The notes: a model not told the origin generated them from the sequence alone. Counted from the stretch's first letter, positions 43,765 to 53,303 are shown. The stretch is DNA of 64,000 nucleotides from CAZTQN01 sp964615765 (GCA_964615765.1 CAZTQN010000006.1:88412-152411); one strand, 5' to 3'. Program-made: numbers and translations.

Positions 43765-43860
43765 GCACCGGAGTGTACCAGCAACCACGCCAAAACCGCC
43801 ACACACTCCGCTTGTAATGTTGCATCCGCGCCAGCGCCGCCGCGCTCACGCACTCCGCTG

Positions 43861-46383
43861 TTACCGCTTCGCCGCGGCGACCTTCAACCGGTGCACCTGC
43901 GTCCCGATCGCAAACGCCGTCACCTGCTCGCCCGTCCGCACGATCCGGATCTTGTTCACCGCCGGCCCGAACTCCGCCTTGCGCCACGTCGCCCCGCCGT
44001 CGCTGGTCGCATACCCGTGCGGCACCGCTCCAACCCAACCGACATTCGCATCAATAAACCCGACACCAAACTGCCGCACGCGGTGATCGTCCACCAGCGG
44101 GATCTCGCTCCACGTCCGCCCGCCGTCGCTGGTCTTGGCGACAAACCGCGCCGACGCGCTCTTGTCCGGGTTGTAACTCTGGATCGTGCAGTATCCGATC
44201 GACTCGGTGGGGAACGAGAACTTCCACGTCAGTTCATACGGCCGGTTCGACCGGTACACCTCCCGCCACGTCGCCCCGCCGTCCTCCGTCGCCAGGATCA
44301 GCGCGCTCGCCGTCGCCACATCCGCGCTCGTTGCCGACGCGATGAACCCGCGCCGCTCATCCACAAAGTGCACATCGAACGCCATCGCGCCGATCTCCGG
44401 CAGCTTCCCCTGCTTCCACGTCTTCCCAAGATCGTCCGACCACACATACGCCGCCGGCCCGCCCACGCGCCCAACCCCAATCACCCGCGGCCGCCGCTCC
44501 AGGTTCCCCGCGTTCACGAACGGCACCTGCACGATCTCCAGCGCGCACAGCCCCACCACCGGCGCCCCTTCGATCGCCGTCACCGGCGTCCACGTCGTCC
44601 CGCCGTCTTCCGTGCGATACAGCGGCACGCTGTCCGTCACGCCGGGAAAGTACCCCGGCCCGATGTTGCCCATCACGCCGACCTGTTCATCCAAGAACGC
44701 CAGGCACCGCACGAACGTCCCCGACTTCTCCCACACCTTGCTCCACGTCTCCCCGCCGTCGACTGTGCGGAACACCTTCCCCTGCCCGTTGCCATACCAC
44801 CCGACGCGCTCGTTGACAAACGCGATGTCATCCTGCTTGCCGGGAAACGCCTCGGTCGTGAGCTTCGTCCAGCCGCCCGCCGGCGCACCACTCGCCGCGT
44901 TCACCGCCGCCGCCGCGCCGGACCCTGCCGCCGCCGCCGGCTTGCCCGCGTCCGTCGCCGCAGCTTCCGGCTCGCGCCCTTCCAGCCCCGCGATCCACGC
45001 CAGCACCCGCCGCGGCAGCTCCTCGTCCCAATCCCCTTGACCCATCGCGCGAACGCTCGCTTCCAGCGTCTCGTGCGTCGTAAACGCGTGATCCGCCTTC
45101 GGCATCACGATCGCCGTCCCCGCGCCCGGCGTCCGCGTGTTCACGATCTTCGCGATCTTCTCGTGATCCAACTGCGACGTCACCCAGTCATACTCGCCAT
45201 ACACCGCCAGCACCGCCCCCGTCGAGTTCTCCCACGCCCGCGCCAGGTTCAGATCCTGCAACTGGTGAAAGAACCCCATCCCGCGCGTCGCGATGTGGTT
45301 CTCGTCCATCATCACGCCCTGCGTCGGCCGGCGCAGTTCCGGCCACCGTTCCCACGCGTCCCCCAGCGTCTGCTTGTCCACCAGCACCGTCGAACTCGTC
45401 CGCGTTTCCGCGAGCACCGCCTCGGTGATGTCCCCCTCGCTCACCCCCGGCGACAGCGCCGCCTGCCGGCGCACGTTCTCCAACTGATACTCGAACCACG
45501 TCCGCGCCAGCGTGCCGTACACGATCGTCCCGCGCACCGGCACCTCCGCCGACAGGAACGGCGCGATCACCCCGCCCATCGAGTGCCCGAACACGTAGAT
45601 CCGCTCCGGATCAACCTCCGGCATCGCCGCCAGTTGCTTCAGCGCCGCCGCGAACCCGTCCTGCTCCGTCTTGAAGTCGATCGTGTTGCACGACGGCCCC
45701 TCGCTGTCGCCCAGCCCCGGCTTGTCGACGCGCATCGTCACGAACCCCGCCCGCGCCATCGCGTGCACCAGCCGCGTGTCCGGCGCCGTCAGCAAACTCG
45801 GCCGATCGATCGACTGGCAGATGATCCCCTGCACATACAGGAACGCCGGGTGCTTCCCATCCCGCGCCAGCGTCGAGCGTTCCGGCCGCGTCACGATCGT
45901 GCGCAGCCGATACCCCGCCGGCACCGTCACGCTCCCATACTCCACCGTGCTGCGCTCCACCCGCTCGGCGAGCTGCTCGAGCGTGAGCGTCAGGTCCACC
46001 GCCGCCCCGCCGCGCTGCACGCCCACCTTGACGCTCTCGCCCCCGAACCGCTTGCGCATGTTCTCCGCCAGCGCCTCGCGGCTGGCCACCGCCTCCCCGC
46101 CAACGCTCACCAGCACGTCCCCCGCCTGCATGCCCCCACGCGCCGCCACGCTCCCCGGCACGACCACCTCCACCGTCAGCCCGCCCTGAGCAAGCTGGAT
46201 CCCCATCGGCCCCGCCCGCCGCGCCAGCCCGCCCGGCCCCGCTGCCGGTGCAGCCGTCGGCGACCCCTCGCCCGCCGGCGCGCCCGGCTCCGCGTATGCG
46301 GCCCCCGCCCAACTCGGCGCCGTCGCCGAAGCCCCCACCGCCGTCGCCAACATGATGACCCGCGCGATCAGTGTCTTGTGCAT
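43861..46383 (-). CDS. Secreted PDZ - alpha/beta hydrolase - BNR-repeat fusion protein
   Basis: An 840-residue protein. ATG 46383 gives a signal peptide ending GAAYA. Residues about 55-130 form a PDZ domain (LTVEVVVPGSVAARGGMQAGDVLVSVGG). Next is an alpha/beta hydrolase with nucleophile elbow GHSMGG near residue 267, GLGDSEGP before it, and late YGEYDW and KADHAFTT contributing the Asp and His. After an Ala-rich linker the last 330 residues carry repeated Asp-box/BNR motifs: TVDGGETWSK, TEDGGTTWTP, SDDLGKTWKQ, TEDGGATWRE, TSDGGRTWSE and TSDGGATWRK, indicating a propeller. The likely role is hydrolysis of an extracytoplasmic ester or peptide; the substrate is unknown. It follows the regulator gene by 4 bases. 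Confidence 0.82.
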   Translation of the reverse strand: MHKTLIARVIMLATAVGASATAPSWAGAAYAEPGAPAGEGSPTAAPAAGPGGLARRAGPMGIQLAQGGLTVEVVVPGSVAARGGMQAGDVLVSVGGEAVASREALAENMRKRFGGESVKVGVQRGGAAVDLTLTLEQLAERVERSTVEYGSVTVPAGYRLRTIVTRPERSTLARDGKHPAFLYVQGIICQSIDRPSLLTAPDTRLVHAMARAGFVTMRVDKPGLGDSEGPSCNTIDFKTEQDGFAAALKQLAAMPEVDPERIYVFGHSMGGVIAPFLSAEVPVRGTIVYGTLARTWFEYQLENVRRQAALSPGVSEGDITEAVLAETRTSSTVLVDKQTLGDAWERWPELRRPTQGVMMDENHIATRGMGFFHQLQDLNLARAWENSTGAVLAVYGEYDWVTSQLDHEKIAKIVNTRTPGAGTAIVMPKADHAFTTHETLEASVRAMGQGDWDEELPRRVLAWIAGLEGREPEAAATDAGKPAAAAGSGAAAAVNAASGAPAGGWTKLTTEAFPGKQDDIAFVNERVGWYGNGQGKVFRTVDGGETWSKVWEKSGTFVRCLAFLDEQVGVMGNIGPGYFPGVTDSVPLYRTEDGGTTWTPVTAIEGAPVVGLCALEIVQVPFVNAGNLERRPRVIGVGRVGGPAAYVWSDDLGKTWKQGKLPEIGAMAFDVHFVDERRGFIASATSADVATASALILATEDGGATWREVYRSNRPYELTWKFSFPTESIGYCTIQSYNPDKSASARFVAKTSDGGRTWSEIPLVDDHRVRQFGVGFIDANVGWVGAVPHGYATSDGGATWRKAEFGPAVNKIRIVRTGEQVTAFAIGTQVHRLKVAAAKR

Positions 46384-46387
46384 GGCT

Positions 46388-47032
46388 TTACGCTCGCGTG
46401 CTCGCATTCCCACCGCGGCGTCCGCCGCGCACCTTCCCCGTCCCCTCCCGCTCAACGTCGTTCTTCACCCGCGCCCCGCGCGACCGCGTCACCGGCACCA
46501 CAAAGAACGCGGCCAGGTGCAGCGTCCCCGCACGCCGCTTCTTCCGCTTGTCCAGGTATCGCTTGATCTCGCGCAGCTTCTCCCGCAGCCCCGCGAACTC
46601 CTCCGCCGTCAGCCACGCCGTCTCGATCTTCCCGACAACGTTCTGCTCCGCCTCCGTGTACACATACCGCCCCGCCGCCCCCGTCTTCCGCGACGTCCGC
46701 GCCACGATCCCCGCCATTGTCTGGATCGACTTGTCGACCGCGCGCCCCGCCACCTTCGCCCCCGCGTCGCGGAACACCGGTCGAAAATCGTCCGCCGCCA
46801 GGTCGTAGATCTTCTCGGGCCGCGTCCGCCCCGCCCGCGCCCCCGCCTCGCGCACCACCCCGATCTTCACCAGTTGCCGCAGGTGCGGGTACAGCGAGTC
46901 CGCCGGGCGATCCAGCGCCGCCGCCAGTTCGCCCACCGAGCACGGCGCCACGCCCCGCATCGCCTCCAGCATCTCGAACCGCACCGGCGCGATCATCACC
47001 GTCCAGTGCGCCGGACGGGTCACATCAAACAT
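46388..47032 (-). CDS. Winged-helix (ArsR-like) transcriptional regulator
   Basis: A 214-residue protein. ATG 47032 is used; GTG 47050 would add six residues and neither has a clear ribosome site. Residues about 15-75 form a winged helix: VRFEMLEAMRG, SVGELAAALDRPADSLYPHLRQLVKIGVVRE, then the wing. The C-terminal half has helical segments (AWLTAEEFAGLREKLREIKRYLDKRKKRRAG) and a disordered basic tail. No Cys or His cluster suggests metal sensing. It is followed after 4 bases by the hydrolase and preceded by a perfect palindrome at 47069-47098, so it probably represses its own operon. Confidence 0.8.
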   Translation of the reverse strand: MFDVTRPAHWTVMIAPVRFEMLEAMRGVAPCSVGELAAALDRPADSLYPHLRQLVKIGVVREAGARAGRTRPEKIYDLAADDFRPVFRDAGAKVAGRAVDKSIQTMAGIVARTSRKTGAAGRYVYTEAEQNVVGKIETAWLTAEEFAGLREKLREIKRYLDKRKKRRAGTLHLAAFFVVPVTRSRGARVKNDVEREGTGKVRGGRRGGNASTRA

Positions 47033-47068
47033 GGCCGGACGCTTGCCCACGCCGCAACAGTACCCGCA

Positions 47069-47098
47069 ATAGTGTGAAAAGCCAACAAATCACACTAT
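47069..47098. promoter_or_regulatory. Perfect inverted repeat, operator between regulator and GH3 genes
   Basis: ATAGTGTGA (47069-47077) and TCACACTAT (47090-47098) form a perfect 9-bp inverted repeat around a 12-base AT-rich spacer. Centre-to-centre spacing of 21 bases is two helical turns, as expected for a dimer. It lies 37 bases upstream of the regulator start and 155 bases before the divergent GH3 gene, so it could control both. Confidence 0.7.
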
Positions 47099-47252
47099 CC
47101 CAGTCGGACCACGCCCCGCACCACCACTGAGGCCGACCGTTTCCGGCCCTCCCGCCCGCGCACCGCCGGCACGCCTCCACCCGCCCCGCCCCGCCCCGCT
47201 TTCCGGTAGCATGCCCACCCTCACCCCGCCGCGCCATCCCTCGGAGCCCCGC

Positions 47253-49619
47253 ATGCCCCGTCGCCCGCACTTCTCGCTCGTCACCCCGCTCGCCGCCCTC
47301 CTCACCCTCTCCGCCTGCGCCCCAACGCGCCCCGCGTCCCCCAACGCCGACGCCGCTCGCGCACACGCGCCGTCCCGCACGCCCGCCCAACGCGCCGCTC
47401 AACCGCCCCAAGACCCCGCCGAAGACGCCTTCCTCAACAACCTCCTCGCCCGCATGACGCTCGAGGAGAAGATCGGCCAGACGGTCCAGCTCCCGCCCAA
47501 CTTCCAGCAAGGTCGCCTCCCCGACGACATCCGCGACCTCATCCGCGCCGGCCGCGTCGGCGCCATGATCTGGCTCGACGGCGCCGAACGCACCCGCGAG
47601 ATCCAGGCCATCGCCGTCAACGAATCCCGCCTCAAGATCCCGCTCCTCTTCGGCCTCGACGTCATCCACGGCTACCGCACCGTCTTCCCCGTCCCCCTCG
47701 CCTCCGCCTGCTCCTTCGACCCCGCCGCCATCGAAGCCGCCGAACGCATCGCCGCCACCGAAGCCGCCTCCGCCGGCCTCCACTGGACCTTCGCCCCCAT
47801 GGTCGACATCGCCCGCGACCCGCGCTGGGGTCGCATCGTCGAAGGCGCCGGCGAAGACCCCTACCTCGGCTCCGTCCTCGCCGCCGCCCGCGTCCGCGGG
47901 TTCCAGGGCCAGAGCCTCCGCTCCACCGACACCCTCCTCGCCTGCGCCAAACACTTCGTCGCCTACGGCGCCGCCGAAGGCGGCCGCGATTACAACGCCG
48001 TCTCCATCTCCGACCGCTCCCTCCGCGAAACCTACCTCCCGCCTTTCCGCGCCGCCATCGACGCCGGCGCCGCCTCCGTCATGTCCGCCTTCAACGACCT
48101 CTCCGGCGTCCCCGCCACCGCCCACGCCCCGCTCATCCGCGGCGTCCTCAAGTCCGACTGGAACTGGCCCGGCTTCGTCGTCAGCGATTGGGAATCCATC
48201 AAAGAACTCTCCGTCCACGGCGTCGCCTCCGGCCCCGCCCACGCCGCCCGTCTCGCCATCAACGCCGGCGTCGACATGGACATGTCCAGCCGCCTCTACC
48301 TCGATCACCTCGCCGCGCAGGTCGCCTCCGGCGCCGTCAGCGAATCCGTCATCACCGAAGCCGCCCGCCGCGTCCTCCGCGCCAAGTACCGCCTGGGCCT
48401 CTTCGACGACCCCTTCGCCCGCTCGAACGCCGACCGCGAACGCCGCACGCTCTTCACATCCGAACACCGCGCCGCCGCCCGAGACCTCGCCCGCAAGTCC
48501 GTCGTCCTGCTCAAGAACACCGCAAACACGCTCCCCATCCCGCAAGACGCCGGGCCCATCGCCCTCATCGGCGCCCTCGCGACCGACGGCCCCTCCATGC
48601 TCGGCCCGTGGTCACCCTCCGGCAAGCCCGAAGAAGCCATCACCATTCTCGACGGCCTCCGCGCCGCCTATACCGCCGCCCCCGTCCTCTTCGCGCCCGC
48701 GTACGACCCAGTCAACCCCGACACCATCGACCTCGACCCCGCCCGCCGCGCCGCCGAAGACGCCCGCACCATCATCCTCGTCCTGGGCGAGCCGGCCTCG
48801 ATGAGCGCCGAAGCCAAGAGCCGCGCCGCGATCGAACTCCCGCCGAATCAGCGGGCCACCTTCGCCGCCATGCACGAACTCGCCCAGCGCACCGGCAAGC
48901 GCCTCATCGTCATCCTGCTCAACGGCCGCCCGATGCCCGACCTCAACGTCCACCGCCACGCCGGCGCCATCGTCCAGGCCTTCTTCCTCGGCTCCGAAAC
49001 CGGCCCCGCCCTCGCCGACATCCTCCTCGGCCGCGTCAGCCCCGGCGGCAAGCTCGCTGTCACCTTCCCCGCCGCCACCGGCCAGATCCCCCTCTACTAC
49101 AACCACCGCAACACCGGCCGCCCCGAAAACCCCAAGGACGAATACACCTCTAAGTACATCGACTTCCAGTCCGGCCCCCTCTACCCCTTCGGCCACGGCC
49201 TCTCTTACACCACCTTCGACTACACCGACCTCACCGTCTCCCCCTCCACCGGCGCCGATGGCGTCATCTCCCTCTCCGTCCGCGTCCGCAACTCCGGCTC
49301 CGTCGTCGGCGATGAAGTTGTCCAGGTCTACACGCGCCAGCCCGTCGCCTCCGTCGCCCAGCCCGTCAAAGCCCTCCGCGCTTTCCACCGCCTCACGCTC
49401 GCCCCGGGCGAATCGCGCACGCTCGACATCGACATCCCCGCCTCCATGCTCGCCTTCTACGACGCCGACATGCGCTGCGTCGTCGAGCCCGGCCGCATCA
49501 ACGTCATGGTCGGCTCCTCCTCCGCCGACATCCGCCTCGCCGCCCCCTGCGACCTCGTCGGCCCCATCACCCCCGCCCCCGAACCCGGCACCACCTTCAG
49601 CCGCGTCCGCGTCGAATAA
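47253..49619 (+). CDS. Glycoside hydrolase family 3 beta-glucosidase
   Basis: A 788-residue lipoprotein: ATG 47253 after CGGAGCC, with lipobox LSAC. The order is that of BglX-type GH3 enzymes: (beta/alpha)8 barrel from ARMTLEEKIGQTVQL to YRLGLFDDPF, with DPRWGRIVEGAGEDPYLG, CAKHFVAYGAAEGGRDYN and the nucleophile Asp312 in FVVSDWES; the alpha/beta sandwich with LRNTANTLPIP-like LLKNTANTLPIP and VIVILLNGRPMP; and a C-terminal fibronectin-III-like domain (YPFGHGLSYTTFDYTDLTV). Catalysis is retaining hydrolysis of terminal beta-linked sugars in the periplasm. A DNA repeat-like operator upstream may link it to the divergent regulator. Confidence 0.92.
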   Translation: MPRRPHFSLVTPLAALLTLSACAPTRPASPNADAARAHAPSRTPAQRAAQPPQDPAEDAFLNNLLARMTLEEKIGQTVQLPPNFQQGRLPDDIRDLIRAGRVGAMIWLDGAERTREIQAIAVNESRLKIPLLFGLDVIHGYRTVFPVPLASACSFDPAAIEAAERIAATEAASAGLHWTFAPMVDIARDPRWGRIVEGAGEDPYLGSVLAAARVRGFQGQSLRSTDTLLACAKHFVAYGAAEGGRDYNAVSISDRSLRETYLPPFRAAIDAGAASVMSAFNDLSGVPATAHAPLIRGVLKSDWNWPGFVVSDWESIKELSVHGVASGPAHAARLAINAGVDMDMSSRLYLDHLAAQVASGAVSESVITEAARRVLRAKYRLGLFDDPFARSNADRERRTLFTSEHRAAARDLARKSVVLLKNTANTLPIPQDAGPIALIGALATDGPSMLGPWSPSGKPEEAITILDGLRAAYTAAPVLFAPAYDPVNPDTIDLDPARRAAEDARTIILVLGEPASMSAEAKSRAAIELPPNQRATFAAMHELAQRTGKRLIVILLNGRPMPDLNVHRHAGAIVQAFFLGSETGPALADILLGRVSPGGKLAVTFPAATGQIPLYYNHRNTGRPENPKDEYTSKYIDFQSGPLYPFGHGLSYTTFDYTDLTVSPSTGADGVISLSVRVRNSGSVVGDEVVQVYTRQPVASVAQPVKALRAFHRLTLAPGESRTLDIDIPASMLAFYDADMRCVVEPGRINVMVGSSSADIRLAAPCDLVGPITPAPEPGTTFSRVRVE

Positions 49620-49692
49620 GCGCGTGGGCGATCTTTCCCCTGCATCGCCCCTCACCTCTCGCCCCTGACCTCTCACCCCTTCCCCCGGGTAC

Positions 49693-49717
49693 CCCCACGC
49701 TCCGCGTGGGGTCTCTT
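49693..49717. terminator. Hairpin terminator between convergent GH3 and P450 genes
   Basis: CCCCACGC (49693-49700) pairs with GCGTGGGG (49704-49711) around TCC, followed by TCTCTT. It lies in a 125-base gap of CCTCTCGCCCCT-like low-complexity repeats that flank the hairpin on both sides (49650-49680 and 49726-49760). Likely ends the GH3 transcript. Confidence 0.6.
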
Positions 49718-49744
49718 CCCCGCATCACCCCTCGCCTCTGACCT

Positions 49745-50995
49745 CTAACCTCTCGCCCCTCCACGCACCAAAACCCTCATCCCACTCCGCGGCAGCGCCG
49801 GCAGCCGCCCATAGTCCAGCTCCACATCCTGCTCCGGCACGCTGCACCGCAGCCGCAGCAGCCCGTCGACCGCGATCCGCATGAGCGCCATCGTCGCCGC
49901 CTCGCCGGCGCACCGATGGTGCTCGTGCGCCCGCCCGCCGCCCTGCGGCACCAGCGCAAACGCATCCGCCACGTGATCCACGAACCGGTCCGGAAAGAAC
50001 GCGTCCGGGTTCGTGAACGACCGCCGATCCCGGTTGGTCCCGTACAGATCCAGCATCACGCGCCATCCCGCCGGGAACCACATCCCGTTCCACTCGAACG
50101 CCTCCCGCGTCCGCCCCATCACCGCCGGAACAAACGGGTACCACCGCCGCACTTCCTGCACCAGCGCATCCCGATACGCCGGATCCCCCGCGGCCCGCAC
50201 CCGCACATGCCCGTGCACATGCATCGCGTGCGCCAGAAACGTGATGTACACCGCCACCGCCACCGTCGGCCGGATCAGATTGAGTATCTCCACCGCCGCC
50301 ACCCGCGGCTCCAGCATCGCCCCGCGCGCATCCCGCCACACCGCGATCCCGTGCGCCGCCCGCCCTTCCGCAAACCCGCCCGGCTCCTCACGCCGCGTCC
50401 GCTCCACCATCTCGACCAGCCACGCCTCCAGGCACGTCCTGGCCAACCGCGCCACCCAGTGCTTCCCGCCAAGCGCCCCCGCGCCCTCGAACAAGTCCGC
50501 CAGCCGGTCCGTACACCGCTGCACATCCGCCGCCCGCAGCGGCACCCCAGCCCAGTCGCACGCCGCCCGCGTCAGGATCCGCTTGCTCTGCCGGTACAGC
50601 GTGACCTGCGCCCCATCGCCCCACGACTCCACCGTCTCATCCCACACCGCGCTGAACGCCTCCCCAAGCCGGGCCACCTCGTCCGGCCCCATCCACGTCA
50701 TCAGCATCGCTTTCCGCTCCCGGTGCGCATCACCGTCGAGCGTCTGCACCGCGCTCTCACCAAACAGCGTCCGCCGCACCCGTCGCGGCGTCGCTCCGCC
50801 CCGCACAATCCGCTCCGGGTCATAAAACAGCCGCGCCGCCTCCGGCCCCGTCATGCAGATCACCGGCTCCAGCAGCACCCGCGTCCAGAACACATCCGTC
50901 TTCAGCCAACGCGCCGTCCTCCCGATCCATCGATACGGATCCCGCGCCAGCGTCATCGTGCTGTCCAACCGCCCGTCCCTCGGTATCGCCGGCAT
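49745..50995 (-). CDS. CYP152-type cytochrome P450 peroxygenase
   Basis: A 416-residue protein from ATG 50995 with GGGGAGCG upstream. The heme segment is FALVPQGGGRAHEHHRCAGE with Cys362. The I helix lacks the usual acid-Thr pair and instead has NLIRPTVAVAV with Arg242-Pro243, at the same numbers as the fatty-acid-binding Arg of P450-BSbeta. The K helix is EVRRWYPFVPAVMGR (ExxR). These traits mark CYP152 peroxygenases, soluble enzymes that use hydrogen peroxide directly, without a reductase, to hydroxylate or decarboxylate fatty acids. No redox partner is nearby, which agrees. It converges on the GH3 gene. Confidence 0.9.
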   Translation of the reverse strand: MPAIPRDGRLDSTMTLARDPYRWIGRTARWLKTDVFWTRVLLEPVICMTGPEAARLFYDPERIVRGGATPRRVRRTLFGESAVQTLDGDAHRERKAMLMTWMGPDEVARLGEAFSAVWDETVESWGDGAQVTLYRQSKRILTRAACDWAGVPLRAADVQRCTDRLADLFEGAGALGGKHWVARLARTCLEAWLVEMVERTRREEPGGFAEGRAAHGIAVWRDARGAMLEPRVAAVEILNLIRPTVAVAVYITFLAHAMHVHGHVRVRAAGDPAYRDALVQEVRRWYPFVPAVMGRTREAFEWNGMWFPAGWRVMLDLYGTNRDRRSFTNPDAFFPDRFVDHVADAFALVPQGGGRAHEHHRCAGEAATMALMRIAVDGLLRLRCSVPEQDVELDYGRLPALPRSGMRVLVRGGARG

Positions 50996-51132
50996 GATGC
51001 AGCGCTCCCCGCGCGCCACCACCGCCCCGACCCCCCGGCCCCGGGCCGCTCAATCCATCCGCGCGTGCTCACCACCTGCCCCGCGCGTGTGAAGCCAAAC
51101 TCAACCCCGCGCAAACGCGCGCGAGCAAACCT

Positions 51133-52077
51133 TCACGCCGCCCGCCGCGTCCGCCGCGCCCCGCGTTCCTCCGACTCGTCATCCAGCGCCCGCTCCACCC
51201 CGCACTCCGGACAACGCACCCGCCGCGACGCGTCGATCTCCGCCCCATCCATCGCGTACCCGCACTCCTCGCACTCCGGCGTCGGCGCCCGATACGCCCG
51301 ATCCGCCCGCGCATACGCCGCCAGCACCTCCGCCCACGTGCTCTGCACCATCATCGCCGGCCCGTCGCCGATCCACTCCCGCTCCACCGACACCGTGTAG
51401 ATCCCCGCCTCCGGCTCGACGCGCTCGCCCGCAAACTCCGCCGACAGCACGCGCCCGCTCACCGCCGTCCGCACCACCTCCAACCACTCCCGCGGCCCGA
51501 ACCGCACCTGCCGCGGATCACGCCCATACCGCATATATCCCCACGCGATCTCAGCCTCCTCCGCGCACGCCGACGCCTCATCCACCACAAACACCACGTC
51601 CCCCTCCGCCGTGTTGACGTAATACCCCAGCGCCCCGTGCTCGTCCTCCGTCACGCACAGGGCCCTGAGCACGCGGTACCGCACCACCTCCACCGCGCCC
51701 GCCGCCAGGTCCGCGTCCCGCGCACGCCCCCGCAACCGCGCCGCCACGCGGTCCTTGGCAAACAGCCACAGCACCACCGCGTACCACAGCCCAACCCACA
51801 CGCCCGCCCCGACGCGCATCTCGAACGCGTACGGCTTCAGAAACCCCCGCGGCACCAACCCCACCGCCGCGTTCACCAGCCCGAACACCCCCACCGGCAA
51901 CGCAAACACCACCAGGCCCGAGAACACCGCGAGCAGTGGGGGGACCACCACCAGCGCCGCCCCCGCCTCGGCCCACGCCCACCTGGACCGCACGCCGCCC
52001 ACCAGCGCCCGCTCCTCCGCCGTCATCGCGCGCCGCGTCCGCGCGTTCTGCGTGCCGATCTCCGCCGCGCTGCTCAT
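51133..52077 (-). CDS. Membrane protein with C-terminal zinc ribbon
   Basis: A 314-residue protein of no recognised family. Two or three TM helices are clear: EAGAALVVVPPLLAVFSGLVVFAL with VGVFGLVNAAVGLV, and GVWVGLWYAVVLWLF. A cytoplasmic-looking alpha/beta region follows (VVRYRVLRALCVTEDEHGALGYYVNTAEGDVVFVVD), then a C-terminal zinc ribbon with ECEECGYAMDG and RCPECGVERAL. Rules like these are frequent in planctomycete proteins that report or display zinc-ribbon tails. It is divergent from the EamA transporter gene, with 137 bases between their starts. Function unknown. Confidence 0.65.
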   Translation of the reverse strand: MSSAAEIGTQNARTRRAMTAEERALVGGVRSRWAWAEAGAALVVVPPLLAVFSGLVVFALPVGVFGLVNAAVGLVPRGFLKPYAFEMRVGAGVWVGLWYAVVLWLFAKDRVAARLRGRARDADLAAGAVEVVRYRVLRALCVTEDEHGALGYYVNTAEGDVVFVVDEASACAEEAEIAWGYMRYGRDPRQVRFGPREWLEVVRTAVSGRVLSAEFAGERVEPEAGIYTVSVEREWIGDGPAMMVQSTWAEVLAAYARADRAYRAPTPECEECGYAMDGAEIDASRRVRCPECGVERALDDESEERGARRTRRAA

Positions 52078-52214
52078 GCCGCGGTCATCGATCCATCCCG
52101 CGCCGCCGCGTCCGCTCGCGCAAACACCCTCCGCCGCTCACCCGCCGCGATGCCGGTTCTACCGCCCGTGCCGCCGCCCGCCCCGCGCTCTCGGACCGCT
52201 ACCGTTGCCCGTCC

Positions 52215-53303
52215 ATGCCGACCGAGCCCCCGTCCGTCTCGTCCCCTCCCAGCGCCGGGCCGAGTACTGGGCCGACGAGCCCGCACCCGCCCACCTCTCC
52301 CGGCCCCATCACCGATCCGCCGACCGCCCCCGACACCGACGCGGTCCCCGCCCCGCAGGGCGCCACCGCCTTCGGCGTGGTCATGGTCCTCTCCACGCTC
52401 CTCGGCTGGTCCAGCGTCCCGCTCTTCATCGTCCACCTCGCCAGCCACATCGACGTTTGGACCAGCAACGGCTGGCGCTACCTCTTCAGCGCCCTCATGT
52501 GGGCGCCCGTCCTCATCTACCACGCCCTCCGCCGCTCACTCCCCGTCGGCCTCTGGCGGGCCGCCATCTGGCCCTCCATCTTCAACGCCACCGGCCAAGC
52601 CGCTTTCGCCTGGGCGTTTTACAACATCGACGCCGCCACCGGCGCCTTCGGCCTGCGCACCCAGCTCGTCTGGGTCGCCCTCGGCGCATACCTCATGTTC
52701 CCCTCTGAACGCGCCATCCTCCGCAACCGCCGCGCGCAGATCGGCATCGTCCTCGTCCTCGTCGGCACCGCCCTCACCCTCGCCCTCGCCAGCCGCGAAA
52801 ACCTCCCCAAAGTCGTCGGCGCACCCGCCGAGTACCTCTTCGGCGTCGCTCTCGCCGTCGCCGCCGGTCTCCTCTTCGGCTGCTACGGCCTCTCCGTCCG
52901 CAAGTACATGCACCGCTTCCCCTCCGTCACCGCCTTCGCCGCCATCAGCCAGTACACCTCCCTCATCCTCGTCTCCGCCATGCTCGTCCTCGCCCGTCAC
53001 CCCGACGGCTCCCCCTCCTTCGGCCTCGACGCCCTCGACCTCTCCCAGAAGAACTTCCTCTTCCTCCTCCTCAGCTCCATCATCGGCATCGGCCTGGGCC
53101 ACGTCTTCTACTACATCTCCATCGCCCGCCTCGGCGTCGCCGTCACTTCCGGCGTCATCCAGCTCCAACCCTTCTGCGTCGCCATCGGCCAGTGGATCCT
53201 CTTCGACAAACTCCTCACCCGCGGCCAATGGCTCGGCGGCCTCCTCGCCGTACTCGGCGCAGGCCTCCTCCTCTCCGTTCAGGCCCGGAAATCCCGCCGC
53301 TAG
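52215..53303 (+). CDS. EamA/DMT-family transporter
   Basis: A 362-residue membrane protein. ATG 52215 begins a Pro/Ser/Thr-rich N-terminal tail of about 50 residues, followed by ten predicted TM helices in two EamA halves: first VVMVLSTLLGWSSVPLFIVHL to IVLVLVGTALTLALA, second YLFGVALAVAAGLLFGCYGL to GGLLAVLGAGLLLSV. The duplicated FNATGQAAFAWAFYNI and IIGIGLGHVFYYISIARLG segments are the typical EamA signature region. Such transporters export or import small metabolites; substrate unknown. The long disordered head is unusual for the family. No coupled neighbour. Confidence 0.85.
   Translation: MPTEPPSVSSPPSAGPSTGPTSPHPPTSPGPITDPPTAPDTDAVPAPQGATAFGVVMVLSTLLGWSSVPLFIVHLASHIDVWTSNGWRYLFSALMWAPVLIYHALRRSLPVGLWRAAIWPSIFNATGQAAFAWAFYNIDAATGAFGLRTQLVWVALGAYLMFPSERAILRNRRAQIGIVLVLVGTALTLALASRENLPKVVGAPAEYLFGVALAVAAGLLFGCYGLSVRKYMHRFPSVTAFAAISQYTSLILVSAMLVLARHPDGSPSFGLDALDLSQKNFLFLLLSSIIGIGLGHVFYYISIARLGVAVTSGVIQLQPFCVAIGQWILFDKLLTRGQWLGGLLAVLGAGLLLSVQARKSRR

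Noticed and set aside
42286..46566. A 1426-residue plus-strand open frame rich in R, H and P
   Set aside because: It is antisense to the SWIM, DUF5691 and PDZ-hydrolase genes. Its R/P/H-rich, motif-free content is what the complement of GC-saturated codons produces.
47025..48545. A 506-residue minus-strand frame rich in G, V and E
   Set aside because: Antisense to the GH3 gene, which has all catalytic motifs.
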